This document shows positions 1 to 11,274 of a DNA stretch of 64,000 nt, piece by piece. The position numbers and the translations under genes were made by a program. Origin of the DNA: Pratylenchus scribneri (lineage: Eukaryota > Nematoda > Chromadorea > Rhabditida > Pratylenchidae); the NCBI GenBank assembly GCA_030063045.1, contig JAQSEB010000032.1, positions 3,162,001-3,226,000 on the forward strand, written 5' to 3'. The number at the start of each line of letters is the position of its first letter. Positions within the stretch are counted from its first letter, which is position 1. Under the pieces are notes generated by a model. The model did no database searches. It was given only the letters and a program-made list of their open reading frames with translations, and was not told where the DNA came from.

Positions 1-253
1 TTTTTAAGTTTTTTGCCACTTCTTTTCAAATAAAAAGGAAATTAACTTACCTGACAATGAGATGAACTATGCCCCCCCCCCCTTCTATTTTGGGTCAAGT
101 ATAGTCTTCTTTTCGGCTTCTTCTTTTTCTTTTGTATTCATTCAAAAAGGGGGAAAATTAGCCAGCAAAGGATGGGCATTCCAGTTTCCCCTCAACTCAT
201 TTTCATCTGTGAATTTGCCATTTCTCTTAATTTTACTTTCAGCCGCATTCAAA
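1..253. other. 5' flank, no gene seen
   Basis: This is AT-rich sequence with a poly-C tract at about 72-81 and a pyrimidine-rich stretch leading to TTTCAG before the Grl start codon. An ORF that opens at 62 is only an upstream extension of the Grl frame and lacks coding character. Confidence 0.5.
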
Positions 254-874
254 ATGGCCTCCCTTAATTTTCTGAATTTTTTCCTCCCATTCCTTTTCAT
301 TTGTTGCCTTCTTTTTGAACCAATTCAAGGATGCGGTTTTCCCGTGCCAGTGGCCGCTCCTCCGGTTTGCATTTGTGGAGGCGGCGGTGGCGGATGCGGC
401 GGGGGTGGAGGATGCGGAGGCGGATGTGGCGGTGGATGCGGACGAAGGAAGAGAGAAGTTCAAAAATGAGAAATGGGATAAATGATGGTATTTTATGGTA
501 TTTTCAGGCAATTCAGCCACTTTATAGGGGAATGGAATTGCCTTGTCCTCAGGCGGAATGGAAACAAATTATGGAACAAGTTTGGAGGAAAAAAATAATA
601 CAAAAAAGGTGATTGTTTTCAGGCAATTTTGCCAAATGACTCGGCCAATTCCCTGAACGCCATTCAAAGTGCCCTTTTTGCGCATTTCGCAGGAAGCAAA
701 TTTTTGGTGATTTGCGCCCCTCACAATCATCGTGAAATGAAAATGGAGGAAAAAGAGGACAAAAATACTGTAGAAAATGTGCCGCCGGGAATGTCATTCA
801 GTTCAGCCGGGGATGGATATTGTAATGTGATGGCAAATGGGCTTTGGTGTCATGCGGCTGCCCTTCAAGCATGA
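254..874 (+). CDS. Secreted ground-like (Grl) domain protein
   Basis: Three exons are supported: 254-459, 509-578 and 623-874, joined in phase 0 by 49 and 44 nt introns whose donors begin GTTCAA and GTTTGG (weak, so boundaries are inferred). The first Met at 254 opens a signal peptide (LNFFLPFLFICCLLF). A Gly/Cys-rich stretch of GGGC-type repeats follows, then the dibasic RRKR. The C-terminal part carries the ground-like pattern: CPQAEWKQIM, FLVICAPHN, then YCNVMANGLWCHA. Grl proteins are nematode-specific hedgehog-related secreted proteins thought to act extracellularly, often in cuticle or epidermis. A TTTCAG acceptor at about 236-241, just upstream of the Met, could receive a spliced leader or close a 5' UTR intron. 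The family call is firm; the exact member is not assigned. Confidence 0.8.
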
Positions 875-987
875 TGAGGAAATTTGAATGCAATATTTTT
901 GGATATATTAAAATAATAAGAAAAATGTATTATTGAATTAAATAATTGTGAATTAAAATTTTTAGAAAATAATTTTTTTAATTAAAT

Positions 988-1785
988 GTTAAATCTTTCC
1001 GAAATCTTAATTAAAATCTTTCCGGAAATCTTAATTAAAATCTTTTCGGAAAGTGAATTAAAATCTTTCCGGAAAACTTAATTAAAATCTTTCCAGAAAA
1101 CTTAATTAAAATCTTTCCGGAAAACTTAATTAAATTCTTTCCGGAAAACTTAATTAAATTCTTTCCGGAAAACTTAATTAAATTCTTTCCGGAAAACTTA
1201 ATTAAATTCTTTCCGGAAAACTTAATTAAATTCTTTCCGGAAAACTTAATTAAAATCTTTCCAGAAAACTTAATTAAAATTAAATTCTTTCCGGAAAACT
1301 TAATTAAATTCTTTCCGGAAAACTTAATTAAATTCTTTCCGGAAAACTTAATTAAAATCTTTCCAGAAAACTTAATTAAAATCTTTCCGGAAAACTTAAT
1401 TAAATTCTTTCCGGAAAACTTAATTAAATTCTTTCCGGAAAACTTAATTAAATTCTTTCCGGAAAACTTAATTAAATTCTTTCCGGAAAACTTAATTAAA
1501 TTCTTTCCGGAAAACTTAATTAAATTCTTTCCGGAAAACTTAATTAAATTCTTTCCGGAAAACTTAATTAAATTCTTTCCGGAAAACTTAATTAAATTCT
1601 TTCCGGAAAACTTAATTAAATTCTTTCCAGAAAACTTAATTAAATTCTTTCCGGAAAACTTAATTAAAATCTTTCCGGAAATCTTAATTAAATTCTTTCC
1701 AGAAAACTTAATTAAATTCTTTCCGGAAAACTTAATTAAAATCTTTCCGGAAATCTTAATTAAATTCTTTCCAGAAAATTGAATC
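988..1785. repeat. Minisatellite, TTTCCGGAAA family, array 1
   Basis: Roughly 32 tandem units of 24 bp. Each unit contains two perfect palindromes, TTAATTAA and TTTCCGGAAA. Variants carry AATC for AATT, CCAG for CCGG, or ATCTT for AACTT. Because 24 is divisible by three and one minus-strand frame lacks stops, a spurious ORF of about 270 codons (KFSGKNLI repeated) crosses the array. The array lies between the 3' ends of the Grl gene and the EF-hand gene. Confidence 0.97.
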
Positions 1786-1980
1786 TTTTTTCTATGAAAA
1801 CGCAATATTTTGCATTTTTTATTATGTTGTAAGGGATCCACTATAAATTTCAAATTTCTCTTATTTATAAGTGGAATAAGGCATTATGGACTAATTTGAA
1901 AAAAATATATTTTGATCATTTCATTAATAATATTTGATTGAATTTGGCAATGTTTTGGTTGTTGAATGCATTTTTTTCTC

Positions 1981-2730
1981 TCATTTCTTCCGAGTCATCA
2001 TTTCGCAGAATTCTAAAAAAATTAATTTAAAAATTATAAATAAATGTGGCACTGTACCCATGAAGTTGATTTTGCCATCGCGATTTAAATCCACTTGCTC
2101 ATAAATCGCTTTGATCTCGGAATCATTCAAGGCATGGCCCATTTTTTGAAATGCTGTCCTCAATTCTGACCTGAAATAAAGTTTTATAGAAATTTTGTAT
2201 TTTTCTGCACCTCGTAATGTGCCCATCTCCATCAACGTCCAATTCATTGAACTAAAATATTTGAAAAAATGAATATTTATGCTTAAAACCAACCACTGCT
2301 CGAAGAGAAAGTGACAATGGATTTGCGCGGGCGATGGTCAGGAATTCTAATAAATTAACACCAAAATAGGCGAATTAATTCCTCCTAATTAATTTTACCT
2401 GTAAAACTAATATTCCCATCTTTATCCGCATCTGCCGCTTCAAACATTGAATTTAATTCCTCTTCCGTCGGTGATTGGCCCATTTTGATCATCACCGATC
2501 TGAGTTCTTCTCGTTGGATGAATCCGTCGCCATTCAAGTCAAATTCCCTATTAAATACATAAATATTAATACATAAATATATTGCCCAAAGCCAAATAAT
2601 TTATAAACATTAATCAAAAATATAATTTTATTCGTCTATATTCAAATTTTTGCCTCATAATAAAAACTTGCCTAAATATTCCCTGCAAATCATCCTCTCG
2701 AATTTCTCCTAAATTTTCATCCAGTTTTAT
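1981..2730 (-). CDS. Calmodulin-like EF-hand protein (5' end not found)
   Basis: Exons on the minus strand: 2672-2730, 2399-2547, about 2293-2346, 2211-2251, 2058-2170 and 1981-2012. Spliced, they give a chain with EF-hand loops DLNGDGFIQREE, DADKDGNISF, DVDGDGHITRSE and DLNRDGKINFMEF, ending CEMMTRKK. All four loops keep acidic residues at positions 1, 3, 5 and 12 or close variants, so calcium binding is likely. The family acts as a calcium sensor in the cytosol. The exon at 2672-2730 starts mid-frame behind an acceptor, so an upstream coding exon with the start Met must exist; I could not pick it out. The intron after ATATTTAG appears to begin GCAAGT (a GC-AG intron). Divergence from calmodulin itself suggests a calmodulin-like paralogue. 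Confidence 0.85.
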
Positions 2731-3931
2731 CTAAAATTTAGGGCAGAAATTGACAGGGATTTTGGTGGTTTATTTGTTGCCTGATTTTGGGATGCCCGAT
2801 TATTTCTCCTCTGCTGCTTATTTCCACCTCGCCTGGATAAACAAATACCCATCTAAAAATTTTGGGTGTAATTCAACCAAAATTCTCTTCAATTGGATGG
2901 AAAAAAGGAAATAATGTCGATGAAGTGGAATTGAAAAAGAATTTGGAATTGAATCCGGTCGGATGGGTAGGACCAAAAACATAGAGAGGCACCTCATTCC
3001 CAGATTTGGGCCTCAATTTGAGAGGAGATGGTGCGCAGTAATTTGGAATGGGCCAAAAAGGAAAAGGGGGATCGCGGTTGAATTGGTCGATTGTTTTGTG
3101 TACTATTAAAAGGGGAGAAGAATTCAGCCCCCTAGGGGGTGAAATTTGGGAAAGGTGGGGGGACACGGAATTAATTTCTTTTGACTCTCGATGGATTCAC
3201 CACCACATGCGAATGGAAAAAACCGCAAGCAAAATTGGACAGAGAATTGGGAATCGATTTGGAGATTGGAGGACGAAAAAATTGGGGGGGAGCATGTGAA
3301 GGTGGAAAATGGAATAATTTTGGGGGTTTGGTCGAAGGTGAAGGACGACGATGGAATGAGAATTGGTGGGAGGAAGCATATGGAAGGGAGGAGAGACCAA
3401 AACCAATTGATACATATTCCCATTTTGACCGAGGAAAAGCGGAAAGAAAAAGCCGAGAATTGGCTGATCAATGAATGGCAATTGATGGAAGAAAGCATGA
3501 ATAATCAAATAGGGAAGACGGAGGCCAATGATTAAATTGGATGAGAATTGAATTGGAAAGAAAATTGAATTGAAAATAATTCTGAAGGAGAATTTATGGA
3601 GCCATTTTGGAGTGGAAAAACATCTTTATGATGGCCCTGCGGGAAATTTGATACAAATTGAAGAGGGCGAGAAAATAAGGAGACGAAGGGGAGAATGAAA
3701 AGATTGTTCGCCGATTGATGAGGCCGGGGGGATTATCGAGCAATTTTGTAAAGAATTGAAGAGAAAAAAAGATCGCATAAAAGGGAATATAATAGGGCAT
3801 GGATTGATTATTTATATGGTTTGGTAAACATTTCGAGGGTTTATGGATAAATGTGCAAAAAGAGGTTCAAAGAATTTGCCAAATCAATGAATAAAAAATG
3901 AATATAATATCAACAAAATTGTCCTCCATTT
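2731..3931. other. Intergenic, no convincing gene
   Basis: The stretch is G/A-rich on the plus strand. Overlapping ORFs of 80-125 codons occur on both strands, with low-complexity Trp/Gly/Lys or Phe/Ser/Pro composition and no recognisable domain. The missing first exon of the EF-hand gene may lie here. Confidence 0.5.
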
Positions 3932-4762
3932 TCACATTATCAACAATAATCTTTTCAAGTCCATTTTTGCATTTCGCCGTCTTACTTCTTTCTTTGGACT
4001 TTGTGCTGCCGGCACACGATCATGAATCCGTTCGGTGGATTTGATTCGACCCTCCATTTTCTTTTTCCTCTCCACCAATTTCAACCAGAATCGTTCAGCA
4101 CATCTAAATAATATTTGCATTTTATTCCCATTCATAAATTCATTTACCGATGATCATTCAAGAAATCCGCACTTCTTGGCCCCGTTCTCGCGTACAATTC
4201 CCTTTTACGACGTCGCCTTCCAAAAATGGCACCGCCATAAGTTCCAAATGAATTATAGGAGGAGGAACAGCCACAACATGGAACAGCCAAAAGGAGGGGA
4301 GAACAACAACCTTTTTGAGATTATTTTGTTTAAATTAATACGAAAATTGGGTTAAAATGGTCTATTATCGATAGTTAAGGCATTAAAACAAACAGAACTT
4401 AAATGATTTTATGGCCATTACTCCCTACTCCGTAAATATCTAATATTGGCTTATGGTTTTGATATAAATTTATAGCAAATTTAGCGATCTATAAAATCCT
4501 ATAAAAATTAATCAGCAGCTTTAACACCATCGATATTACACCATTCTATTCCCATTTGTCGTAAAGCCAAAGCTGACCACAACAACAATCGCAACAACAA
4601 TCACAGCAGCAACAATCGCCGCCAAAAAATGAATTGGCAATGTTGAAAAGTGCAAAGAAAATGAGCAAATGGAAAAGATTTGGAAAAGGGAAATGCCTGA
4701 AATTGAAATTATTGGTGGATTAATTGGGACAAAATCACCCACATTTGTCGTCGTTGGGACAT
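3932..4762 (-). CDS. Secreted cysteine-run protein with furin-like site
   Basis: No family is recognised. Four minus-strand exons fit in frame: 4743-4762 (MSQRRQ then a split Met codon), 4578-4696, 4148-4310 and 3932-4103, with GT-AG introns. The N-terminus MSQRRQMHFPFPNLF followed by HLLIFFALFNIANS looks like a signal peptide. The mature part opens FFGGDCCCCDCCCDCCCG, continues across a splice into CCSPLLLAVPCCGCSSS, and reaches a polybasic RRRRKR, a probable proprotein-convertase site. The C-terminal part (ELYARTGPRSADF, then CAERFWLKLVERKKK) is basic and ends LLLIM. Runs of Cys with Gly before a basic site recall N-termini of nematode hedgehog-related and cuticle-associated secreted proteins, but no ground, ground-like or hint domain follows. 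Continuity of frame across three introns is the main support. Confidence 0.55.
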
Positions 4763-6927
4763 TATTCCTTCTTTGTTGAATTTGACTGACAAAAATGGTT
4801 GACAGAGGAAATTGTGCAGAATTTATATTGGCCCAAATTTAAATAAAGAAAAAGAAACCGGTCCAAACATTTTCAGAATATATTCTTCGAGAATGGCCAA
4901 GATTGGAAAGGAAATGACCGGATTTGGGCAATGGAAATGGGGACAATATAACATGGAGAAAATTGGGGAACAATTGAATCGGGAAATGATGATTTGAGGA
5001 AGGAATATTGAAAGAGAATAAAGGAAATTCGTGAGACAAAGCTGGTTCCATCCTTTCTCTCCTAAAAATGAATGAGACCGCCTTAATTTGATGTCCTAAT
5101 TAATATGAAGAATGCACCCAAATCCAGTCTTTTATCAATTAAATAGATATTAAATGAATAAATGTGACTTTTGTTGTATTATTTGGATATAAAGTTCACT
5201 AAATTTAAATATTCTGAGGCAAAAAAGTTTTGTTCTGATCTATTTGTTCTAAATAAGCAAAATTTTATCCATGAATTTGGACGAAATGAGCAATGGTTTG
5301 GATCGTATGGAAATGTTGACGGAAAAGGAGGTTGAGGAGGAGGATCCCAAAATTGTAAATATTTACACCATTGTTTAATAATAATAAATTTAACACAATT
5401 TTCTAACAAAAAAAATTTCAGAATCCCATTGCCTTATTAGACAAATTTGCATTGAAAGTTCCTGGGCCAAAGTAGAGTTCAATATGTCTACAAATCCCTT
5501 GATCTTGTAAACTTTTTGCTATGAGTTTACGTGCATTTGTCATCATAGTAACCTGGACAAAATGTAAACAATCCCGAAGGATATGGAAACCATTGTAGAA
5601 GGAATGCATGGTGTTTACATTTAATTGCATTTTCATTCATAGTAACCTGGACAAACTTTGTGGTTGATGTGCATTGAATGACAAATGCATGTAAACTCCT
5701 TATGGATTTTGTATACAAATTATGGTCAGGGGATTTGTTAGACTTTTGCTTTGCTTTTGCATTCTACTATGATGCATCGTATTTCTGTGGATTTCCTGGG
5801 ACTTCCAGCTCCAACTTTCTAATTTTGGATAATATAAAATGATTTTTATATCATTCGATAGACAATGCATTGTTCTATCAAACCTATATAAAAACATTTA
5901 AAACGGTTCAGAATAAGATGAGTTATAAAGCAAAAACTGGTCCGCCACAAACCGGCCCGCCCCCAACAGTATAAACATTTTAAAATTTGAATGACCCTAG
6001 GGAATGGATGAATTCATTACAATGGAAATGACCGATTTGACAATAATAATGAATTGAATTGCGCAAATGTTTGCATGATTTATTAATATTTGCATTCTAA
6101 TAATCAGAGTTCCATATATTTTGATTTAACAAAAAATAACAACTCCCAAAAATTTCTATATTGAATTTGAAAACATTAAACTATTATTCATTCAATTTTT
6201 TTGCCTAATTTTTGAATAAGAAATATTTGGCTTTCAACCATGTTTGTCCCCTCACATTCAATAATTTTCCATTTCATTTATTTTAAATATTGACTAATGC
6301 CCATTGTCAAAAGTTAAAACTTTTTTTTTCGCCATTTTCGTTTCATTTTCGGATTTGTTTCATAATTTATTAGTAGCAAAAGGTGTTCTCATTATTTGCT
6401 TTTTCCACATTTTTGATTTGTTTAATGGCTTATTGGCCAAAATCTCGGATTTCCAATAAAAAGAGGAAGGGAAAATGGTTCAATGGTATAGAATTAACGA
6501 AAAATGGTGAAAATATACACAATTTTATTTCATTCACACTTCATTGTTTAATCATTTGGCAGATCACAGTTCATTCATGTAATTTATATTTTCTGTAATT
6601 ACATCACAAAATCCTCCCAACTTTTTCTCCAATTTTGTTCCAGCTGCTCAAATTGAATTTTTACTTAATTTTTACGATTGCTTTAAACCACCCAAAAAAG
6701 GGGGGTCTTATTGGCCAATGACAATGCCCAATCAATAAATTGGCCATGGGATCCATATTTGATTTTCCAGCTTCTTCTCTATAAATCAAACCCATAAATA
6801 AAAATAATAATTTGCCACCCATTCATTCGGCCCATTCCATTCAAATCCAATTTACCGATAATTGTACTTTTCTCCATTTCATTCAAATTCAAAATCCATT
6901 GAAAATTGTACTTTCCATCCTCTAAAT
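4763..6927. other. Intergenic, AT-rich
   Basis: No gene is supported. Small ORFs at 4812-4997, 5179-5900 and 6383-6598 lack domain character. The part around 5523-5698 is a small inverted-repeat element listed separately. The last 150 bases precede the DUF229 start and probably include its 5' UTR. Confidence 0.5.
5523..5698. repeat. 176 bp inverted-repeat element
   Basis: The arms GAGTTTACGTGCATTTGTCA (5523-5542) and the complement of 5679-5698 match at 19 of 20 bases. Inside, the motif CATAGTAACCTGGACAAA occurs twice as a direct repeat (about 5544 and 5637). This resembles a small non-autonomous DNA element or a foldback. No target-site duplication was established. Confidence 0.65.
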
Positions 6928-9900
6928 ATGGCACTTCATCAGGCCAATTCGGGCAATAATGATTCATCAAATGTTGGATATTCAAGGTTGATTGATGGCA
7001 TTGCGACCAATGGTGGCAAAAATGGAGGAGGTTGCTGCAACCGAAAACATCAACCTTGGCAATTGAAGGCAAAATCAAATATGCCATATTTTTCTATTAG
7101 AAGCACATAGGCTGCTAATTTTCAAAGCCCCAAAAATAAGCAAAATTTATGGTCTAACTGTGTTATTTCTCAATCTTTTGAAAAAATTATAGCTTTTTTA
7201 TAGAGCCCGTGGCACTAATAATTGCAATAAAAATTTGTTTAACAAGTTTATCTGGCCAATAGGTACAGTACCCCGTGTTAATGGGGCGGGCTTCTAAGAG
7301 ACAAGGGAACTTAATCAATTAATTGTTTAAAAATTAAAAATATTTTTAGCTCATTTTCATTCTAATTGGTGTCCTTCTGGCCAGTTGGCTCGCTTATTAT
7401 TTGTTCACGAATAATTCATCCACATTCCTCTTTCAATCGCCAAATGTGCAAAGGCAATCTATCAATTCCTTCACTTATGGCAAAAGTGATTCAAAATTCT
7501 ATGAAAGTGGATTCAATGATTATGTGGGGACGGAAAAGCTCCATAAATTTCATAATATAACAAAAAATGTGGGCAGCAGAAGGAAAACGGCCAAAAAATT
7601 CATTACAGAATGCAAATTGCCAAGGGCGAGTTTTTTTGGCATAAACAATTAAATATCCAAATAGGTGAATCCATGGGACCCGGCCATTGAGCCATATTTG
7701 GACCCTACATATTACATGGATTGGGCGGAGAATTGCAAAAGGGAATATCCGGAGCTGACAAAATTGGTTGATGGATATGTTGTGCTGCATCCGGAGGCAA
7801 AATCCAATGGAACAAATTGCCAATTCAGATGCCTTTTGCCGCATACGGATTATGAATTCATTGAGGGCAATTGGAAGGAGATTAATGAACAACCGGATTG
7901 TGATATTGTGGAGACCCGTTGCCGGCATAAAGCACTTCAAAACAATGAATTCTATTATAATTATTTGCATGCACAAATTTACAGACGATTGGAATACAAG
8001 TAAATAATTTTGGGGGGGGGGGGGGGTTGTCCAAGTTGGCGCTGGACTAACTTTCCGCCAATTAGAATAACTCATCAAAGGAAGTATCAATTTTGAAAAT
8101 TTTAATAGCAGATTAAAGAGCAGATTTTGGCTATCAAATGATATAAATTTTATTACAATTAATTCAGAATTGATGAAGTTATAGCCCAAAAACTGTTAAA
8201 AATTTGGCTAATACATAATAAAAGTTAATTCAATAGGTTTTTGGGCATATTTTAATCATTTATAAACCAATCTAAATAAATTAATAGCATTAGATAGTCC
8301 TAAGCTTTCTCTTTAATTTGGCAATAACATTATCAATATTGGTTCAATCTTTGATGAGTTATTCTAAACGGCGATAGATTGGCCCAGCTCCAAATTGGGC
8401 TGTTTCCAATTTTGGATTAGGATGAATTGATGATTGATTGTTTATTTAATTTAGTCAAGAAAAAACATGGAATAGATCAGATCAGGCCACCACACCAAAA
8501 TCGGACAAAGTCGACATTGAAAGGACACCAAATTTAGAGGATGCGAATCGAAGGGCACCGGATGTTCATGTGATTGTGATTGATTCGGTGGGCAGAGGAG
8601 GAAATTGGAATTCTATAAGGTGTTCATTCCACAGGTTTCCCATACTCAATTCCTGAGGACACATCCCAAAACGGTGATGTGGCTTCGTGAACGGATGGGC
8701 GCAATTCCATTCCCACATTTGAACAAAATTGGACTGAACAGTCGACCCAATGGATATGGCTTATTCCTTGGTAAATGAATAGTTAAGTAGCTCACGATCG
8801 TCTTTAGTTTATGAAAATCAATGAAAATAAGAACAAAAATTGTGAATTTTTTTGCTCAAAATAACCAAAAATAAGAGAAACCGAAAACAGACATTTTTTA
8901 AAATCGAAAACCGGATTTTGCGAAAATCCGGATTGCTCTAGTGAATTTAATAAATTTCACTGATTCAAATATTTTTTATAGGCATTCAGGCTTATCCGGT
9001 GTCGGAAAGTCCAATGGGCGAAGGATATACACCGCCGAGGGATTTATGGGCGATGGGCGGAATTTATCTGGATCATGAGCCATTTGTGGGATTTGAATAC
9101 AGGGAAAAGAATTATCGGACAATGATGGCCGAGGATTGGGGCAAAGGTGTATCTTAAATTGCGTATTATTATAGGATAGATTATGATTTTTTTAGGAATT
9201 TCATTTTATTTACCATATATTTTTCTAATGTTGGAAAAATACTATTTTCTAAATCTTATGCTTAATTTTGGTTTGAAACATTGGGCAATAATTTTGTGAT
9301 TTTTAAAGGTGTTTTCAATTGGCCATCCAATTATGGCTTTGAAAGGCAGCCAGTGGAACATTATATGCGCCCATTCCAATTGAGAGCTGAATCGCATCCG
9401 GACAAATTATTCAACAAAAATGTGCACTAATTTAATATTTTAATAATAAATATTACTGTTTTACAGATTCATGACAAAAGTTGCCGTGAGCCACATCACG
9501 ATATAATGGAATATTTGACCAATTTCATAAATGCCTATGAGGAACAACCAAAATTCAGCATTTCTTGGATGTCAGAAATTGGCCACAATTATGTGAATGG
9601 GCCGGTTAGTTAGAGGAATTAAAATATTAATATTTTTTGTTTATTTTCAGTATAGATTGGACAAAGTCCTTTTCAAATTCCCTTTGGACTATGAAATGAA
9701 GGTAAAATGCCCAATTTTATCTTCATATTATTTGATTTAAGCTGAATAATTCCTTCGTTTTAATAATGGGCGATCATGGATTGCGTTTCGGCGGAGTTCG
9801 GCAGACAAAACCGGGCGAAATTGAGGACAATAATCCGGCATTTTTCCTCACTTTGCCAGCCCATCTTCGCTATAATGACAATTTGGTGAATAATTTGAGG

Positions 9901-11157
9901 CACAATTCCCGGCAATTGATCACCCATTTTGACATTCATGCAACATTGGTCAACATTGCTAGGGTAAAAAAACAAATATTTAATTGGTTTTAAACCAACT
10001 TTAATCAATTTAGCAAACAAATATGACCGTCCATTCCCCTTTCCTTGAATTGGCTCCCGAATTGAAAGGGCCAACCCCATTTGGGGAATCCCTTTTATAT
10101 CCATTCAATACGAGTATTTCTCGAAATTGTGCCACTTTGAAAATCCCGTTCGAATTTTGCCAATGCCAATTTGAGACAAAAAATTTAACCGAAACGGCGC
10201 CAAAATTGGGAATGAATTTGGCCCAAACAATGGTCACCAAAATGAATGCAGATTTGGCCGAAAAGGATGGTAGGGAAATAATCAAATTGTGAAGGGGAAT
10301 TTAAAAATTAAGCCGATGAAAAGTGTGCAAAATTGGAGGTAAACCAAATTCAGCCGGTGGAAATTATTGAATTTGAGCCGAATCAGAATATTGATGTATT
10401 CAAAGTGAATTGATGAATGAATATGGGGCAATTTGAGGAATTTTATGAATTTAGGTAACATATGAGACAATCCCAGGCAACGGAAAATTTTGGGGCTATA
10501 TGAAAGTGCTGGACCGAGGGCAACCGTCACAAAATTACACGTTCATTTCCACCCGATTCTCGCGAATGAATGAATATAAGGCACAATCGTATTGCACTGA
10601 AGATTATACCGTAAAATAACTCACAACTTAACATATCTATTGCAGTTAATATTGGAAATTAGCTAATTTCTAAGCCTCTGGATTAGCTAATTTTGGAAAT
10701 TTTGGGTTCTAAATATTTTACAGATACAAACTCGGGAGTAGGCTCATTCGATAGTTGCTTTTTATGAGAAATTTCAATTTCAAATCGATAAGAGTTTTTG
10801 TTTTTCCGCCTTAGACATTATACCCTATCCCCAACCCTAACCCTAAACCAGTCTAAATTGAAAATTCATACAATAAATCGACAAATGCCTAGCCGTATGA
10901 AACTATTCTTGAATCTATATAAAACCTAGAAGCCGAGACCCAACCCATTTCCAAAATTAGCTTGCTAAGTGCCTAGCTAATTCCGGAATTAGCCAATTTC
11001 CAATATTATCTGTGGCAATCTCGATTTTATTTTATTATAGATTGGCCCATATTGTTATTGCAAAGAATTATTGAAGGCCACAATGACAACCACTACAGAA
11101 TCCCCCGATGCCATTTTGAAAAAGATGGCATTATCTTTGGTAAATCAAGGACAATAA
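6928..11157 (+). CDS. DUF229 family (sulfatase/alkaline-phosphatase-like) type II membrane protein
   Basis: About fourteen exons can be followed: 6928-7068, 7351-7625, 7663-7998, 8457-8587, 8635-8770, 8983-9146, then pieces near 9310-9420, 9467-9603, 9651-9700, 9741-9963, 10013-10270, 10309-10410, 10455-10610 and 11041-11157. A short cytoplasmic N-terminus (NGGKNGGGCCNRKH) precedes one membrane anchor, LIFILIGVLLASWLAYYLF, and a large lumenal or extracellular domain. DUF229 hallmarks are visible: CKLP, VNPWDP, VIVIDSVSHTQFLRTHPKT, SRPNGYGLFLG, ISWMSEIGHN, LIMGDHGLRFGG and a Cys-rich tail with RNCATL and FCQCQF. The DHG motif and DSVS resemble metal-binding and nucleophile regions of the alkaline-phosphatase superfamily. 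Substrate is unknown. Introns 1 and 2 appear to use GC donors (GCAAAA, GCGAGT). A MITE-like element sits in the intron after exon 3. Confidence 0.85.
8027..8395. mobile_element. MITE-like element, copy A (DUF229 intron)
   Basis: It begins near AAGTTGGCGCTGG and AATAACTCATCAA, includes the subterminal block TTAAAGAGCAGATTTTGGCTA, and ends with the inverted partners GATGAGTTATTCTAAACGGCG. It lies wholly within an intron of the DUF229 gene and is somewhat diverged from the other copies. Confidence 0.75.
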
Positions 11158-11274
11158 AATGCCAAAAATATAATTAAATTTGTATAATTTATTCATTCTT
11201 TATTTCTGTTTTTTTTCCAATTAAAAAGGCATTAATTATCTTTCATCAATGTTTTGTCCACAATTTCCACATTT

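Noticed and set aside
1035..1853. 272-codon ORF on the minus strand
   Set aside because: It is a stop-free frame through the 24 bp minisatellite; the protein is a pure octapeptide repeat with no start context or exon structure.
3124..3535. Overlapping 100-125 codon ORFs on both strands
   Set aside because: Composition-driven open frames in purine-rich sequence, no domain, no splice support.
5418..5897. Three overlapping minus-strand ORFs of 63-72 codons
   Set aside because: They lie across a 176 bp inverted-repeat element with internal direct repeats; no domain.
10823..10850. Telomere-like CCCTAACCCTAA string
   Set aside because: Only about two to three units inside a DUF229 intron; too short to indicate telomeric DNA, and nematode telomeres usually use a TTAGGC unit.
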